Of a stretch of DNA of 55,477 nt, positions 27,344 through 36,111 are shown one piece after another (position 1 is the stretch's first letter; each line of letters starts with the position of its first letter). Source of the DNA: Flavobacterium sp. (GTDB taxonomy: Bacteria > Bacteroidota > Bacteroidia > Flavobacteriales > Flavobacteriaceae); NCBI RefSeq assembly GCF_027490375.1, contig NZ_JAIXYH010000007.1, positions 1 to 55,477 on the forward strand. Reading direction: 5' to 3'. Both the position numbers and the translations under genes were made by a program. The notes beneath the pieces are model-generated. The model did not search any database and was not told the origin of the DNA. It was given only the letters and a program-made list of their open reading frames with translations.

Positions 27344-27969
27344 TGAATCAGCAGCTAAAAAAAGCACTTCGCAACGTCCTAATCGGATTTTCATACGTGT
27401 TCCATCCGCTGTTTACGCCGCTATTTGCCGTTACTTTCTACGATTTTTTTATCGGCATCAATTATCCCGCCGAGGCTAAGTATTTGTTTTACATCCAAAT
27501 AATATTGGTAACGGTTTTCATTCCGCTAACCGTTTATTTCTTACTGCGATCCTACAATAAAGTAGAGTCAATTATGTTGGCAAATGTCAACCAGCGTAAA
27601 ATGCCTCTTGCCATTCATGGTTTATTGGTATTTATTTTATTGAAAAACACGGTTTCGGTCGAGTTTGGCTTACCGCTGTACTACTTTTTCTTAGGAACTT
27701 TAATCAGTACGCTGTTGGCGCTAATGGCCACTTTTCTAGAGTTAAAAGTTTCGTTGCACCTCACTGCTACAAGCGGTCTGGCAACTTTCGCTGTGGTAAC
27801 CTCGCTTTTTTTTCAGGTAAACTTGTTGCCGGTAATTGTACTACTCATCTTTTCGATCGGTGCTGTAGCCACATCGCGACTCCTCATGAAAGCACACACG
27901 CCAAGCGAATTACTCGCGGGTTTAATCGTCGGAACGGCACCGCAATTGCTGCTATTGTTTTGGTTTTAA
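27343..27969 (+). CDS. Integral membrane protein, distantly PAP2-like
   Basis: The 208-residue protein has about six hydrophobic segments (residues 12-35, 45-66, 83-100, 110-130, 140-165, 190-208) and no signal peptide. The segment ATSRLLMKAHTPSELLAGLIVG resembles the last phosphatase motif of PAP2 phosphatases (SR..., H..., D/E...). The first PAP2 motif KxxxxxxRP is at best partial (NQRKMP), so catalysis is uncertain. It overlaps the rpoN stop by one base and converges with the barrel-protein gene 19 bp away. I recall the same arrangement after rpoN in other Flavobacteriia. Function unknown. Confidence 0.7.
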   Translation: MNQQLKKALRNVLIGFSYVFHPLFTPLFAVTFYDFFIGINYPAEAKYLFYIQIILVTVFIPLTVYFLLRSYNKVESIMLANVNQRKMPLAIHGLLVFILLKNTVSVEFGLPLYYFFLGTLISTLLALMATFLELKVSLHLTATSGLATFAVVTSLFFQVNLLPVIVLLIFSIGAVATSRLLMKAHTPSELLAGLIVGTAPQLLLLFWF

Positions 27970-27988
27970 AGGAGCTAGGGAAGTGTTT

Positions 27989-28690
27989 CTACAAAATATA
28001 AAACATCAAACCTAAGTTTAAGGTCGTTAAATCAATGCGCTTCCCATCAATACTTGCGTTACGTAGCAAAGGCTCTGCGCCGTAATACGCGTAAAAATTC
28101 CACGTATTGTAGCCCGTCGAGAGGTACGGACCAAATTGCCACTTTCGAAAATCCGGATTATTGATTACCGTAACCGTTTCATTTCCAATAAACTTTGTTT
28201 TCGAAAAAACCAAATACGAGGCTTTCACACCGGCATAGAATCGCCAAAATTTATGCGACTGCGGTGTTGAATTCCGAAACCGAATTTCGAGCGGAAACTC
28301 CAATAAAACTTGTTCTAATTTATTGCGGTCGTAATTCACGTCTTGTAAAATCACATAGTTGCGTATACCATCAAACTCACTCACCTGCAAATCGTGGTGG
28401 TATTTGTTGTACGAAATGCCCATACCGGCGGCTACAGCAAACGTTCGCTTTTTGTTCAGCGGAAAATCGCGCAGAAAACCACCGCCAAAACCGGGCGATA
28501 CACCGTTTTGCGAATATCCGTTTGGCGTTTGTCGGAGTAAATTGTAGGTAATACGCAGGTATAATTGGTCTTCGCGATACAACGAATCAACCTTCGAATA
28601 AAACGTAGTGTCGGCAACCGTCGTCGGAAGTTCCTGCGCAGCTGCAACAACGCTGCAAAAAATAAAAAGCACAAAATATCGAAGTCGCAT
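27989..28690 (-). CDS. PorT-like outer-membrane beta-barrel protein
   Basis: Starting at the ATG at 28690 gives 233 residues with a clear signal peptide (MRLRYFVLFIFCSVVAAAQ). The frame is open further upstream, but that part is not hydrophobic and overlaps a repeat-like region, so I reject it. The mature part shows barrel strands (LYLRITYNLLR, TFAVAAGMGISYNKY, FRFYAGVKASYLVF written loosely) and ends in the typical terminal strand LNLGLMFYIL. The size and pattern fit the porin/PorT family of Bacteroidota, one member of which belongs to the T9SS. Whether this copy is the true PorT or only a relative cannot be decided by eye. It is the only gene in its unit. Confidence 0.75.
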   Translation of the reverse strand: MRLRYFVLFIFCSVVAAAQELPTTVADTTFYSKVDSLYREDQLYLRITYNLLRQTPNGYSQNGVSPGFGGGFLRDFPLNKKRTFAVAAGMGISYNKYHHDLQVSEFDGIRNYVILQDVNYDRNKLEQVLLEFPLEIRFRNSTPQSHKFWRFYAGVKASYLVFSKTKFIGNETVTVINNPDFRKWQFGPYLSTGYNTWNFYAYYGAEPLLRNASIDGKRIDLTTLNLGLMFYIL

Positions 28691-28987
28691 AATTCCTATC
28701 GGTGTAACCATGTTGTTAGCGAAGATATTACTTTTATGTAAGCGTTTCCAAGCTATTTTTACGATTTTAGGTCGCTTATTTGGGCAACTGCCCGGCAAAC
28801 GTTCGCTGGAAATACTTGTGCCGGTCACCGCGCTTTCCAAGTCAAGGTGCGCTAAAAAAACAACAACAGCTACATATCTTATAGCTTCCGCTGGTCGCTA
28901 AAATCCACGTGCTGTTGTACGTTTTTTTTCGCGCACGCTTGCTTTTCCAATCGCTGTTGCAGAAAATACGTGTTTACGTGCGTGCAT
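28691..28987. repeat. Gene-free region with an inverted-repeat element (28863-28918)
   Basis: No gene is supported. ACAACAGC at 28863-28870 and GCTGTTGT at 28911-28918 form an inverted repeat. They enclose AGCTTCCGCTGGTCGCT, a word shared with the dispersed element at 10.78 kb (GGCTTCCGCTGGTCGCC). Further downstream is GC-rich filler without recognisable structure until the terminator at 28988. Confidence 0.5.
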
Positions 28988-29019
28988 AAAAAAACTGCGA
29001 AGTTGGTTCGCAGTTTTTT
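28988..29019. terminator. Bidirectional terminator after pruA
   Basis: AAAAAACTGCGAA, loop GTTGG, TTCGCAGTTTTTT is a perfect stem whose A/T ends provide a T-tract on either strand. It lies 18 bp beyond the pruA stop on the minus strand. Confidence 0.85.
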
Positions 29020-29036
29020 AAAAGATTGTTCTAAAA

Positions 29037-30665
29037 CTATTCACCCAAAAACGGATAGCGGTAATCTTCCGGAGTTACAAACGTTTCTTTTATTGTTCGA
29101 GCCGAAACCCAACGCAACAAGTTCATCGCCGATCCGGCTTTGTCGTTTGTTCCCGATGCGCGTGCACCACCAAACGGCTGCATACCCACAACCGCGCCCG
29201 TTGGCTTGTCGTTGATGTAAAAGTTTCCAGCCGAATTTTTTAAAGCCGTTGTCGCTTCGGCAATAGCATAACGATCGGCACTAAAAATAGCGCCCGTAAG
29301 TGCGTATTCGCTGGTAGTATCCACCAAATGCAACATATTGTTCCACTCGGCATCTTCGTACACATACAAAGTAATCACCGGACCAAAAAGTTCGGTTTCC
29401 ATCGTTTCGTACTTGGGGTTGGTTGTTAAAATAACCGTTGGCGCAATAAAATACCCAACCGATTTATCGTACGTACCGCCGTAAATAATTTCGGCATCTG
29501 TTGCCGTACGCGCTTTTTCGATGTAGCTCACCAATTTATCAAACGAACCTTCGTGAATAACCGCTGTAATAAAGTTGCTAAAATCTTGCGGCGATCCCAT
29601 TTTTAACGTTGCCAATTCCTTTCCGAGTAAATCGTTAATAGCCGGCCACAAACTCTTTGGCAAATACGCCCGCGAGGCAGCCGAACATTTTTGTCCTTGA
29701 AACTCGAACGCACCGCGAATAATTCCGGCAACAACTTGCTTCACGTTAGCCGACGGGTGCGCAACAATAAAATCTTTTCCACCGGTTTCGCCTACAATGC
29801 GCGGATACGTTTTGTACTTGTAAATATTGGTTCCAATCGTATTCCAAATATCTTTGAAAACGTGCGTTGATCCGGTGAAGTGCACACCGGCAAAATCCGC
29901 GTGATTAAAAATCGTTTCGCTAATCATTTGCGCATCGCCAAACACCACGTTAATAACACCATCAGGAACGCCTGCCTCTTGAAACACGTCCAATATCACT
30001 TTTGCCGAAAAAACCTGACTGTCGCTCGGTTTCCATACTACGGTATTTCCCATTAAGGCGGCGCTTGCAGGCAAATTCGCAGCAATAGCCGTAAAGTTAA
30101 AAGGCGTAATGGCATATACAAATCCTTCTAACGGACGGTATTCTACACGATTCCAAACACCCGAATCCGATTTCGGTTGGTCGGCGTAAATCTGCGTCAT
30201 AAACGCCACGTTGTAACGTAAAAAGTCGATTAACTCACACGCGGCATCAATTTCCGCTTGGAAAATGTTTTTCGATTGCGCAATCATCGTCGCTGCATTA
30301 ATTTTAGCACGGTACGGACCCGCGATAAGCTCGGCTGCTTTTAAAAAGATGGCGGCGCGTTGTTCCCAAGCCAAATTTTCCCAAGCTGCTTTGGCGTGTA
30401 AAGCCGCATCAATAGCTGCCTCAACATGCGATTTCTCAGCCAAATGATAGGTTCCTACTACGTGTTGGTGGTTGTGTGGTGCGGTCATTTTTCGTGTAGT
30501 TCCTGTTTTAATGCGTTGGCTTCCAATGTACAAAGGCACATCTATCGGGTTGTTCCACAGGGTTTTGTACGCTTGCAATACAGCTTCTTTTTCCGGACTT
30601 CCGGGTTTATACGACTTTACCGGTTCGTTTACCGGAGTAGGCACAGAGAAAAATCCTTTTAACAT
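29037..30665 (-). CDS. pruA: L-glutamate gamma-semialdehyde (1-pyrroline-5-carboxylate) dehydrogenase
   Basis: The enzyme oxidises glutamate semialdehyde to glutamate with NAD+, the last step of proline breakdown. The 542-residue protein is the single-function form, not the bifunctional PutA. It has the aldehyde dehydrogenase core with catalytic Cys in GQKCSAASRAY, general base Glu in VGETGGKD, and nucleotide-binding segments TPFNFTAIAANLPASAALMGN and FTGST. The first 35 residues (VPTPVNEPVKSYKPGSPEK) are typical of the eukaryote-like P5C dehydrogenase subgroup found in Bacteroidota. Proline dehydrogenase is not in the window. It has its own -7 box and terminator and so appears monocistronic. 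It forms the left border of the defence cassette. Confidence 0.95.
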   Translation of the reverse strand: MLKGFFSVPTPVNEPVKSYKPGSPEKEAVLQAYKTLWNNPIDVPLYIGSQRIKTGTTRKMTAPHNHQHVVGTYHLAEKSHVEAAIDAALHAKAAWENLAWEQRAAIFLKAAELIAGPYRAKINAATMIAQSKNIFQAEIDAACELIDFLRYNVAFMTQIYADQPKSDSGVWNRVEYRPLEGFVYAITPFNFTAIAANLPASAALMGNTVVWKPSDSQVFSAKVILDVFQEAGVPDGVINVVFGDAQMISETIFNHADFAGVHFTGSTHVFKDIWNTIGTNIYKYKTYPRIVGETGGKDFIVAHPSANVKQVVAGIIRGAFEFQGQKCSAASRAYLPKSLWPAINDLLGKELATLKMGSPQDFSNFITAVIHEGSFDKLVSYIEKARTATDAEIIYGGTYDKSVGYFIAPTVILTTNPKYETMETELFGPVITLYVYEDAEWNNMLHLVDTTSEYALTGAIFSADRYAIAEATTALKNSAGNFYINDKPTGAVVGMQPFGGARASGTNDKAGSAMNLLRWVSARTIKETFVTPEDYRYPFLGE

Positions 30666-30714
30666 GAGGTGTTGTGGTATTTAGGTTTTTGAAAACGTTT
30701 TCGTGAATGTGCTG

Positions 30715-30722
30715 CAAAGGTA
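30715..30722 (-). promoter_or_regulatory. -7 box TACCTTTG (minus strand) before pruA
   Basis: CAAAGGTA on the plus strand, about 50 bp upstream of the pruA start. It indicates that pruA is transcribed independently of the upstream cassette. Confidence 0.45.
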
Positions 30723-30807
30723 TAATACGACCTCAACAAATGAAAAAAACAGAGGCAAAATGTTAGAAAGCTAGCGCCAGAGAATAAACTGACTCCTTAT
30801 TACAATT

Positions 30808-32766
30808 TTATCCATTTAAGATTTGCACTAGTTTTTGACCATCCTTAAAAATTATTTCTTTCAAGTCTTTGATGTTGTCATCCGCATGAGTCTTTATTTT
30901 TAAACTGTGTCTGATATTCCCATAACCTTGTCCAAGTTTTACTGGAGTTCCAAGTGAAACTTTTGCTGTATTTTGTGTCGTATTCTGTTTTGTTAAGAAA
31001 TGGCAGTTTGGATTTGATAAACACCAATTTCCGTTTAGGTCTCTAATACCTCTGTAAATCTCTTTTAAGGTAAATTCAATGACCCAATTATCTCCTGTGG
31101 TGTCTGTTTCGTGAAGTTCAAATATGTTTTGGTCTGCATCATCATCCATTCCAATCGTGTGAACTTTCAATTGATTCAACTTTTCCAGAATCTCAATAAT
31201 GTTGTCAAGTTCTCGTCTGTAAATTGGTGATTCAGTGTTGTCGTGAGAAAGCGGATTTAAGAGTAAATCTTTATGTTCTTTAAGCTTTTTAAACGGCTCT
31301 ATGTTGCCACCTAGTTCTTTGAAATACTTTAAAAAATTAGAAATAAGATTGTCTAATTGCAAAGTAACCATTCCTTTATCTTCTTTGAAGTGCAAACAAA
31401 GATTTCTTGGTAACAAATACTTAAAAACGCGCTCAGTTTCTTTTCTTAAATAATTGGCACTGGCAGGATAATCAAACTCTTTCAGGTACTTTTTGGCTAA
31501 GTCCAAATAATTGCTTTGCTCAGGAATAAAAGGGCAAGGAATTCCTGTTTCTGTTTGGTGCTGATACATTTCCTTAAAAATCCAGCCTGTTTCAAAACGG
31601 TCTTGGATTCTATTCTTGCACATATTGTAAAAGGCACGGTCGTGTGTAAGAATTAGAATTTGATAAGTGTTGATAAAACTATCACTTAACAAAATATCCA
31701 ATACTTTGTCTCTATGGCTCATATCCAAACTTAAAAGCAAGTCGTCTAAAACAAGGATTCTTGCAGAATTTGGAATTGTAGGTCTTCGGTCTAAGATGGA
31801 TAAACGAATAGCCAGAGCAATAGCTGTCAAACGAGCTTCGTTTAAAAAAGTGTGAGGTTTTATTATGGCCTTATTTGGTTCTGTAAGACTTCCGTGATTG
31901 AAAATTACTTGAAGGGGAATTTTTGGCTTGTGAAGCTTGCCGTCCTTTTGTTTATTTTTTCCATCAATGCGTTTATTGAATATACATTCGATACTGTCCG
32001 TATCAAATTTTATTCTAAAAACCTCTTTGAATTCCTTTTCCAACAAATCATTAGCCCCCTTAGTAATGTCAATCAAAAAGCTTTTTAGCAATCCCACAAA
32101 CTTTGGAATTGTTTCATTTTGAAATTGGATATATTCATGGGTACGTTCTGCTACCTTGTTTGTGTTTTTAGGCAGCTTTTTATGACCTTCGCAAATAAAC
32201 TTCCACCAATCACTGGCATACGTTTTTGTAGAGAGTGTACCATCGTGTTCCTTGTAGGCTTCTTCAAAATCTATGAACATCAAAATGTCTCTCTCAAACA
32301 TTTCAAACAAATCTATTGGCTCGCTATTGCGGAAATCGTAGATTTTTGATAGAAACTTGTAATTGATAAAGTCACTACCAATTAATGCTCTTTCGGTGAA
32401 AGTGTCTTGATATGTGTTAATGCTGTATGTTCTATCTGTATTACGCTTTAGTTCTTTTATTGTTCCTCCTGACGGTGCAGAAAACTCTACTATAATACCC
32501 GATTCATCATCGGGCTGGGCAAAGCGATTTCGCAAGTTTTGGTCGTTTGTAGGGTCAAAGTATTTTTCAATTTTTGAACGTTGGTCTTTTATGGCACTTT
32601 GTAGAAAAGTGTATAAAGCCCAGTAAATAGAGCTTTTGCCACTTCCATTTTCACCGTACAATAGAAGATTTTGCTTGTCTAATTCTATCTTGTTTTGTGC
32701 TTGCTCCGTTTCTTTTCCAAAAAAGTATTTGAAATTACGCAGCGTTATGGATTTAATCTTTTGCAT
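30808..32766 (-). CDS. RecF/SMC-like ATPase of the defence cassette, with possible HEPN-type C-terminus
   Basis: The 652-residue protein has an ABC-type ATPase head. Walker A is YGENGSGKSS (38-46), a signature-like segment is NEARLTAIALAIRLS, Walker B is ARILVLDDLLLSLD near 340 and the switch histidine is ILILTHDR near 370. The coiled-coil insert between the halves is short, unlike true SMC or RloC. Beyond about 420 lies a helical domain with Asp/Tyr-Pro-Ala-Ala-like start (EFDYPASANYLRKETERVF), an RNLCLH motif (Arg-x4-His, near 457) and NPLSHD near 505. The last 100 residues are unfamiliar. It starts 3 nt after the methyltransferase stop and is the last cassette gene. It may be a sensor or guard module like PrrC/RloC, which also sit inside restriction loci. 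That role is inference. Confidence 0.75.
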   Translation of the reverse strand: MQKIKSITLRNFKYFFGKETEQAQNKIELDKQNLLLYGENGSGKSSIYWALYTFLQSAIKDQRSKIEKYFDPTNDQNLRNRFAQPDDESGIIVEFSAPSGGTIKELKRNTDRTYSINTYQDTFTERALIGSDFINYKFLSKIYDFRNSEPIDLFEMFERDILMFIDFEEAYKEHDGTLSTKTYASDWWKFICEGHKKLPKNTNKVAERTHEYIQFQNETIPKFVGLLKSFLIDITKGANDLLEKEFKEVFRIKFDTDSIECIFNKRIDGKNKQKDGKLHKPKIPLQVIFNHGSLTEPNKAIIKPHTFLNEARLTAIALAIRLSILDRRPTIPNSARILVLDDLLLSLDMSHRDKVLDILLSDSFINTYQILILTHDRAFYNMCKNRIQDRFETGWIFKEMYQHQTETGIPCPFIPEQSNYLDLAKKYLKEFDYPASANYLRKETERVFKYLLPRNLCLHFKEDKGMVTLQLDNLISNFLKYFKELGGNIEPFKKLKEHKDLLLNPLSHDNTESPIYRRELDNIIEILEKLNQLKVHTIGMDDDADQNIFELHETDTTGDNWVIEFTLKEIYRGIRDLNGNWCLSNPNCHFLTKQNTTQNTAKVSLGTPVKLGQGYGNIRHSLKIKTHADDNIKDLKEIIFKDGQKLVQILNG

Positions 32767-32769
32767 AAC

Positions 32770-35700
32770 TTAAACACTTAAAATGGGTAACAACAATTCT
32801 TTCAGCTCTATCTTCATTAACTTGATTTGATTGCGAAGCGGATTGTCTTTTTCTCGAAGGGTTAGATAAACTTCTTTGATAGCCTTGATTTTCTCTTCTT
32901 CGTCCAAGCCATCAATAGGTTGAAAAATATTCTGTGCATATTTTTCTATTTCAATGCCTTTTTCTGCAAATTCTGCTGGGAAATACAGCTCAAAAACCAA
33001 CGCATCTATGACTTCTTCAAAGGCTTCGGTTAGGTACTGGTTTGGAACTTCTGAGTTAATATTTGATGATTTTTGAGTGATGAAATGCACAATAATAGAA
33101 ATGCATTTTAAAATATTTTCTAGACTTTTAGTTGGTTTAACTAATGGAAACTCTTCAATTGTGGACTTGTTAATTGCCAAATACCCCCCAGCTAAATGCT
33201 TGTCTTTGAATTTTAGTTTAAAATAAAAAGAAAGGTATTTGCTATTCAAAATTGCGGTTAGTGCATAAGGGTCTAAACCATTGAAATCATATATTCCATA
33301 AACACCAACACCTAATGCTAATGGTTCAGGAACATAAACTGCTTCAATTACTTTTGTCATACCAGCAATTACAATTTTTGGTTTTGACCAAAATTTCCAC
33401 TTTGAATCAGCGATCTCATCCACTTTTTGTATAAATGCAAATGGATACCTATTCTTCATAAATTGTACATTCTCGTTGTTATAAACGTACCTGTCAATAT
33501 TTCCACTTACTGTAAATGGAATTTTCAAACTATCGTATTTTTCAGAAACTAAATTCTTGATTTTTTGAGCCTCAAAACCTGTTGTCCCAGAATTTATTTT
33601 TAAACCTTCACTCTTTATTGTTGAATAGTTTGGAAGTTCTTGAACTTTTTTGAATTTACCTTTAGCTAAGTCTGTGTATTCATCAACAAATAACTCCTCA
33701 AAATCCTTTTTATCTGAAAAATTTAAACCTTTTAATATAATTGGATAAACTCCAACACCCCTAAAAACATTAAACTTTGAAACATTTAATGATGCAATCA
33801 AACCGTTTTCTTTAAGGAAATTCAAAGTTTGCTTAGCATAATCTGAAATAAGAACCTTGTTGGGAATAATCCAAGAATAAAAACCTTGTTTTCTAGAAAT
33901 ATTTCTAACTAATAGAAGGAATAAAATATAAAGGTCATAAGAACCTGAAATTTCGGGATATTTATTTTTAAAAACTTGCTTTTCTTCATCTGTTCTTCTC
34001 ATTGTAACAGCTGAAACATATGGCGGATTCCCAATCACAATATCAAACCCTGTTTCTTCATTAACCAAAGGATTCAATACCTCAGGGAAATCCAATTTCC
34101 AGTCGAAGTGATTAAAGTCTTGATCGGGGTTTTCTTTTAATTTTTGGAGTTTGGTAAGAGTTTGATTAAACTCGGCTACTTGTAAATCTATTTCCAAATT
34201 CTTTTTATGGTCGGTGGCTTTTAAGCCAAACCCCATATCGGTTACTTTTTGGTTTTTATTAAGGTAGAAGGTTTTGTTAAACGAAAGTTGGTTGATTAAA
34301 ACATCTAACTTCAAGTCTCTTATTTCGGCTTTGAGTTTGGCTTTTTGTTTGTTGCTTTTGCTTTCAAAAAATTGCTTTTGCTTTTCTGAGATACCTTTTA
34401 ATGCTGTTTGCACGCCTTGAATGTGTTTATCGGCTTCACCCACGCTACCTTTTCTATCCCAATCTACTTCTATTACAGTATCATCGAACTTGCTCACTAA
34501 ACTATTACCCACCACAATTTTGTAATCGAGATTGGGTAAAGCTTTGGGCATTTCTTCATCAACAATGAGCGATAGCCAAAAACGCAAACGGGCTATATCT
34601 ACTGCACCGCGCTCAATATCTACACCATAAATCGATTTTTGGATGATATTTTCTTTCACTGTAGCTGGGCTCCAAACTTTGTACCCTAAGTCGTAAGCAA
34701 TGCGTTCTTTTAATCCAAAAATCTCCTGCAGTAAACCCATCGGAAAAGCGCCTGAGCCAATAGCTGGATCGCAAATTTTTACGGTATCGAGTTTATCATC
34801 AATCAATTTTTTATGCTCTTTGCTGAGTTTGCTATGCTCTGTTGGAATTTTGTTTTTTACAAAGTGCTCTATATCGTTGCGGTTAGCAGCTGGAATTTGG
34901 GTGTGTAAGTATTCAATCAAAGATTCCTGCGTCATGTAATGTACAATTTCTTTGGGCGTGTAAAATGCGCCTTTATCTTTGTTGTCTTCGAGCAAGTTTT
35001 CAAAAATATGTCCCAGCATTTCGGGGTCAACCGCTACGGTATGTTCTTCGGGGCTGTCTTCAAAAATGGTGAAATTGTACTGGTCGAAAAACGCAAATAA
35101 GTTGGTAAATAAATCGGCAGGGAAGGTCAAGAAATCGTATTTGGCAGATTCATTTTCAAACAAACCGCCGTTCAAGTAGGGGATTTTTACGATTTCGCCA
35201 TCAGGCATGGTGAAATCGTCATTCGGTCTTTCGTTATTCAAAGCGTCAAAAAACAGTTTAGACAACCAATTGGCATAAAAAGCATCGTTGGCTCCAGCTT
35301 TTTTAAAGAAATTGGTCATAAAGTTCTTGTCACCGTTTTTGTACGAAGTATCTTTCGCTCCCAACCAACCTTTCTTTTGGAGAAAGTACAAAAACACAAT
35401 GCGTCCCAATAATTTTTTTACAAAATCCCGCACATCTTTATCGTTTCCATCGAACGCCGCTTTTTTGAAATTGGAACGCATCAAATAATCTACAAAACCG
35501 GCGTAATGCACATCGCGGTATTCGTCGAAAAAGGCTTTAGACATTGCTTCCACGCCAAAAGCATCTTTGATTTTGTTGATGGTAATTTCTAATTCATTGC
35601 CTAGAATAAAAAATCGGTCGAGTGCTGTTTTGTAGGTTTCGTCTGCTTCACCAAAAACATAGGTGTAACGTTTCGGGTGTGTATCAGTAATTTGCATTTC

Positions 35701-36111
35701 GCCATCTTGAAACACGCCGTCGCGTGCAATGAATGAAAATCGCCAACTTCTTTTTTCAGGATTTTGATAGGCAAAATTTACCAGAACAGCATTGTTACCG
35801 ATGATGTGCTTTTTTATCAACGCGCCCAAACCAACGCGGTTTCTTTCGATTTGCTTGTCGTCGTTAACAATCACTTCAAAGAGCTCTACCGTTCTCGAAA
35901 GTGCATCTAAGGTTTGAAATTCACCGTATTTCACAACCGAAACGGCGAATTGCTGTTCTGATGCGGTTAATTCCTTTTTCTGAACTCCTTGTTCATCAAA
36001 AACTTTTAGATTGGCTACTTTTCCCTGAAATGTTGGCAATAGGCCGCTGTTTATAAAAGCGTCGCGATTATAAGGTGCTTTGAAGAGTTGTATTAAAGTA
36101 TCTTTATTCAT
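32770..36111 (-). CDS. Eco57I/PglX-like DNA adenine methyltransferase, possible type IIG enzyme
   Basis: The 1113-residue protein has an N-terminal region of about 380 residues (IERNRVGLGALIKKHI, SWRFSFIARDG, PKRYTYVFGEAD) typical of the long Eco57I-type family. GAFYTPKEIVHYM follows, then SAM motif I CDPAIGSGAFPMG near 444 and catalytic motif IV IVIGNPPYVS near 694, giving N6-adenine methylation. The C-terminal 350 residues include IVIAGMTKVIEAVYVPEPLALG and INKSTIEEFPL, as in TaqI-like target-recognition domains, so it carries its own specificity. I could not find a convincing PD-(D/E)xK nuclease motif at the N-terminus, so cutting may be done by the neighbours. It overlaps the YhcG gene by 8 bp. 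It probably marks self DNA in the cassette. Confidence 0.88.
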   Translation of the reverse strand: MNKDTLIQLFKAPYNRDAFINSGLLPTFQGKVANLKVFDEQGVQKKELTASEQQFAVSVVKYGEFQTLDALSRTVELFEVIVNDDKQIERNRVGLGALIKKHIIGNNAVLVNFAYQNPEKRSWRFSFIARDGVFQDGEMQITDTHPKRYTYVFGEADETYKTALDRFFILGNELEITINKIKDAFGVEAMSKAFFDEYRDVHYAGFVDYLMRSNFKKAAFDGNDKDVRDFVKKLLGRIVFLYFLQKKGWLGAKDTSYKNGDKNFMTNFFKKAGANDAFYANWLSKLFFDALNNERPNDDFTMPDGEIVKIPYLNGGLFENESAKYDFLTFPADLFTNLFAFFDQYNFTIFEDSPEEHTVAVDPEMLGHIFENLLEDNKDKGAFYTPKEIVHYMTQESLIEYLHTQIPAANRNDIEHFVKNKIPTEHSKLSKEHKKLIDDKLDTVKICDPAIGSGAFPMGLLQEIFGLKERIAYDLGYKVWSPATVKENIIQKSIYGVDIERGAVDIARLRFWLSLIVDEEMPKALPNLDYKIVVGNSLVSKFDDTVIEVDWDRKGSVGEADKHIQGVQTALKGISEKQKQFFESKSNKQKAKLKAEIRDLKLDVLINQLSFNKTFYLNKNQKVTDMGFGLKATDHKKNLEIDLQVAEFNQTLTKLQKLKENPDQDFNHFDWKLDFPEVLNPLVNEETGFDIVIGNPPYVSAVTMRRTDEEKQVFKNKYPEISGSYDLYILFLLLVRNISRKQGFYSWIIPNKVLISDYAKQTLNFLKENGLIASLNVSKFNVFRGVGVYPIILKGLNFSDKKDFEELFVDEYTDLAKGKFKKVQELPNYSTIKSEGLKINSGTTGFEAQKIKNLVSEKYDSLKIPFTVSGNIDRYVYNNENVQFMKNRYPFAFIQKVDEIADSKWKFWSKPKIVIAGMTKVIEAVYVPEPLALGVGVYGIYDFNGLDPYALTAILNSKYLSFYFKLKFKDKHLAGGYLAINKSTIEEFPLVKPTKSLENILKCISIIVHFITQKSSNINSEVPNQYLTEAFEEVIDALVFELYFPAEFAEKGIEIEKYAQNIFQPIDGLDEEEKIKAIKEVYLTLREKDNPLRNQIKLMKIELKELLLPILSV

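Noticed and set aside
28691..28840. N-terminal extension of the PorT-like protein
   Set aside because: It would bury the signal peptide behind 50 non-hydrophobic residues; the ATG at 28690 begins exactly at the signal peptide.
28608..28901. 97-codon plus-strand frame
   Set aside because: It spans the start of the PorT-like gene and a repeat, with no protein-like segment.
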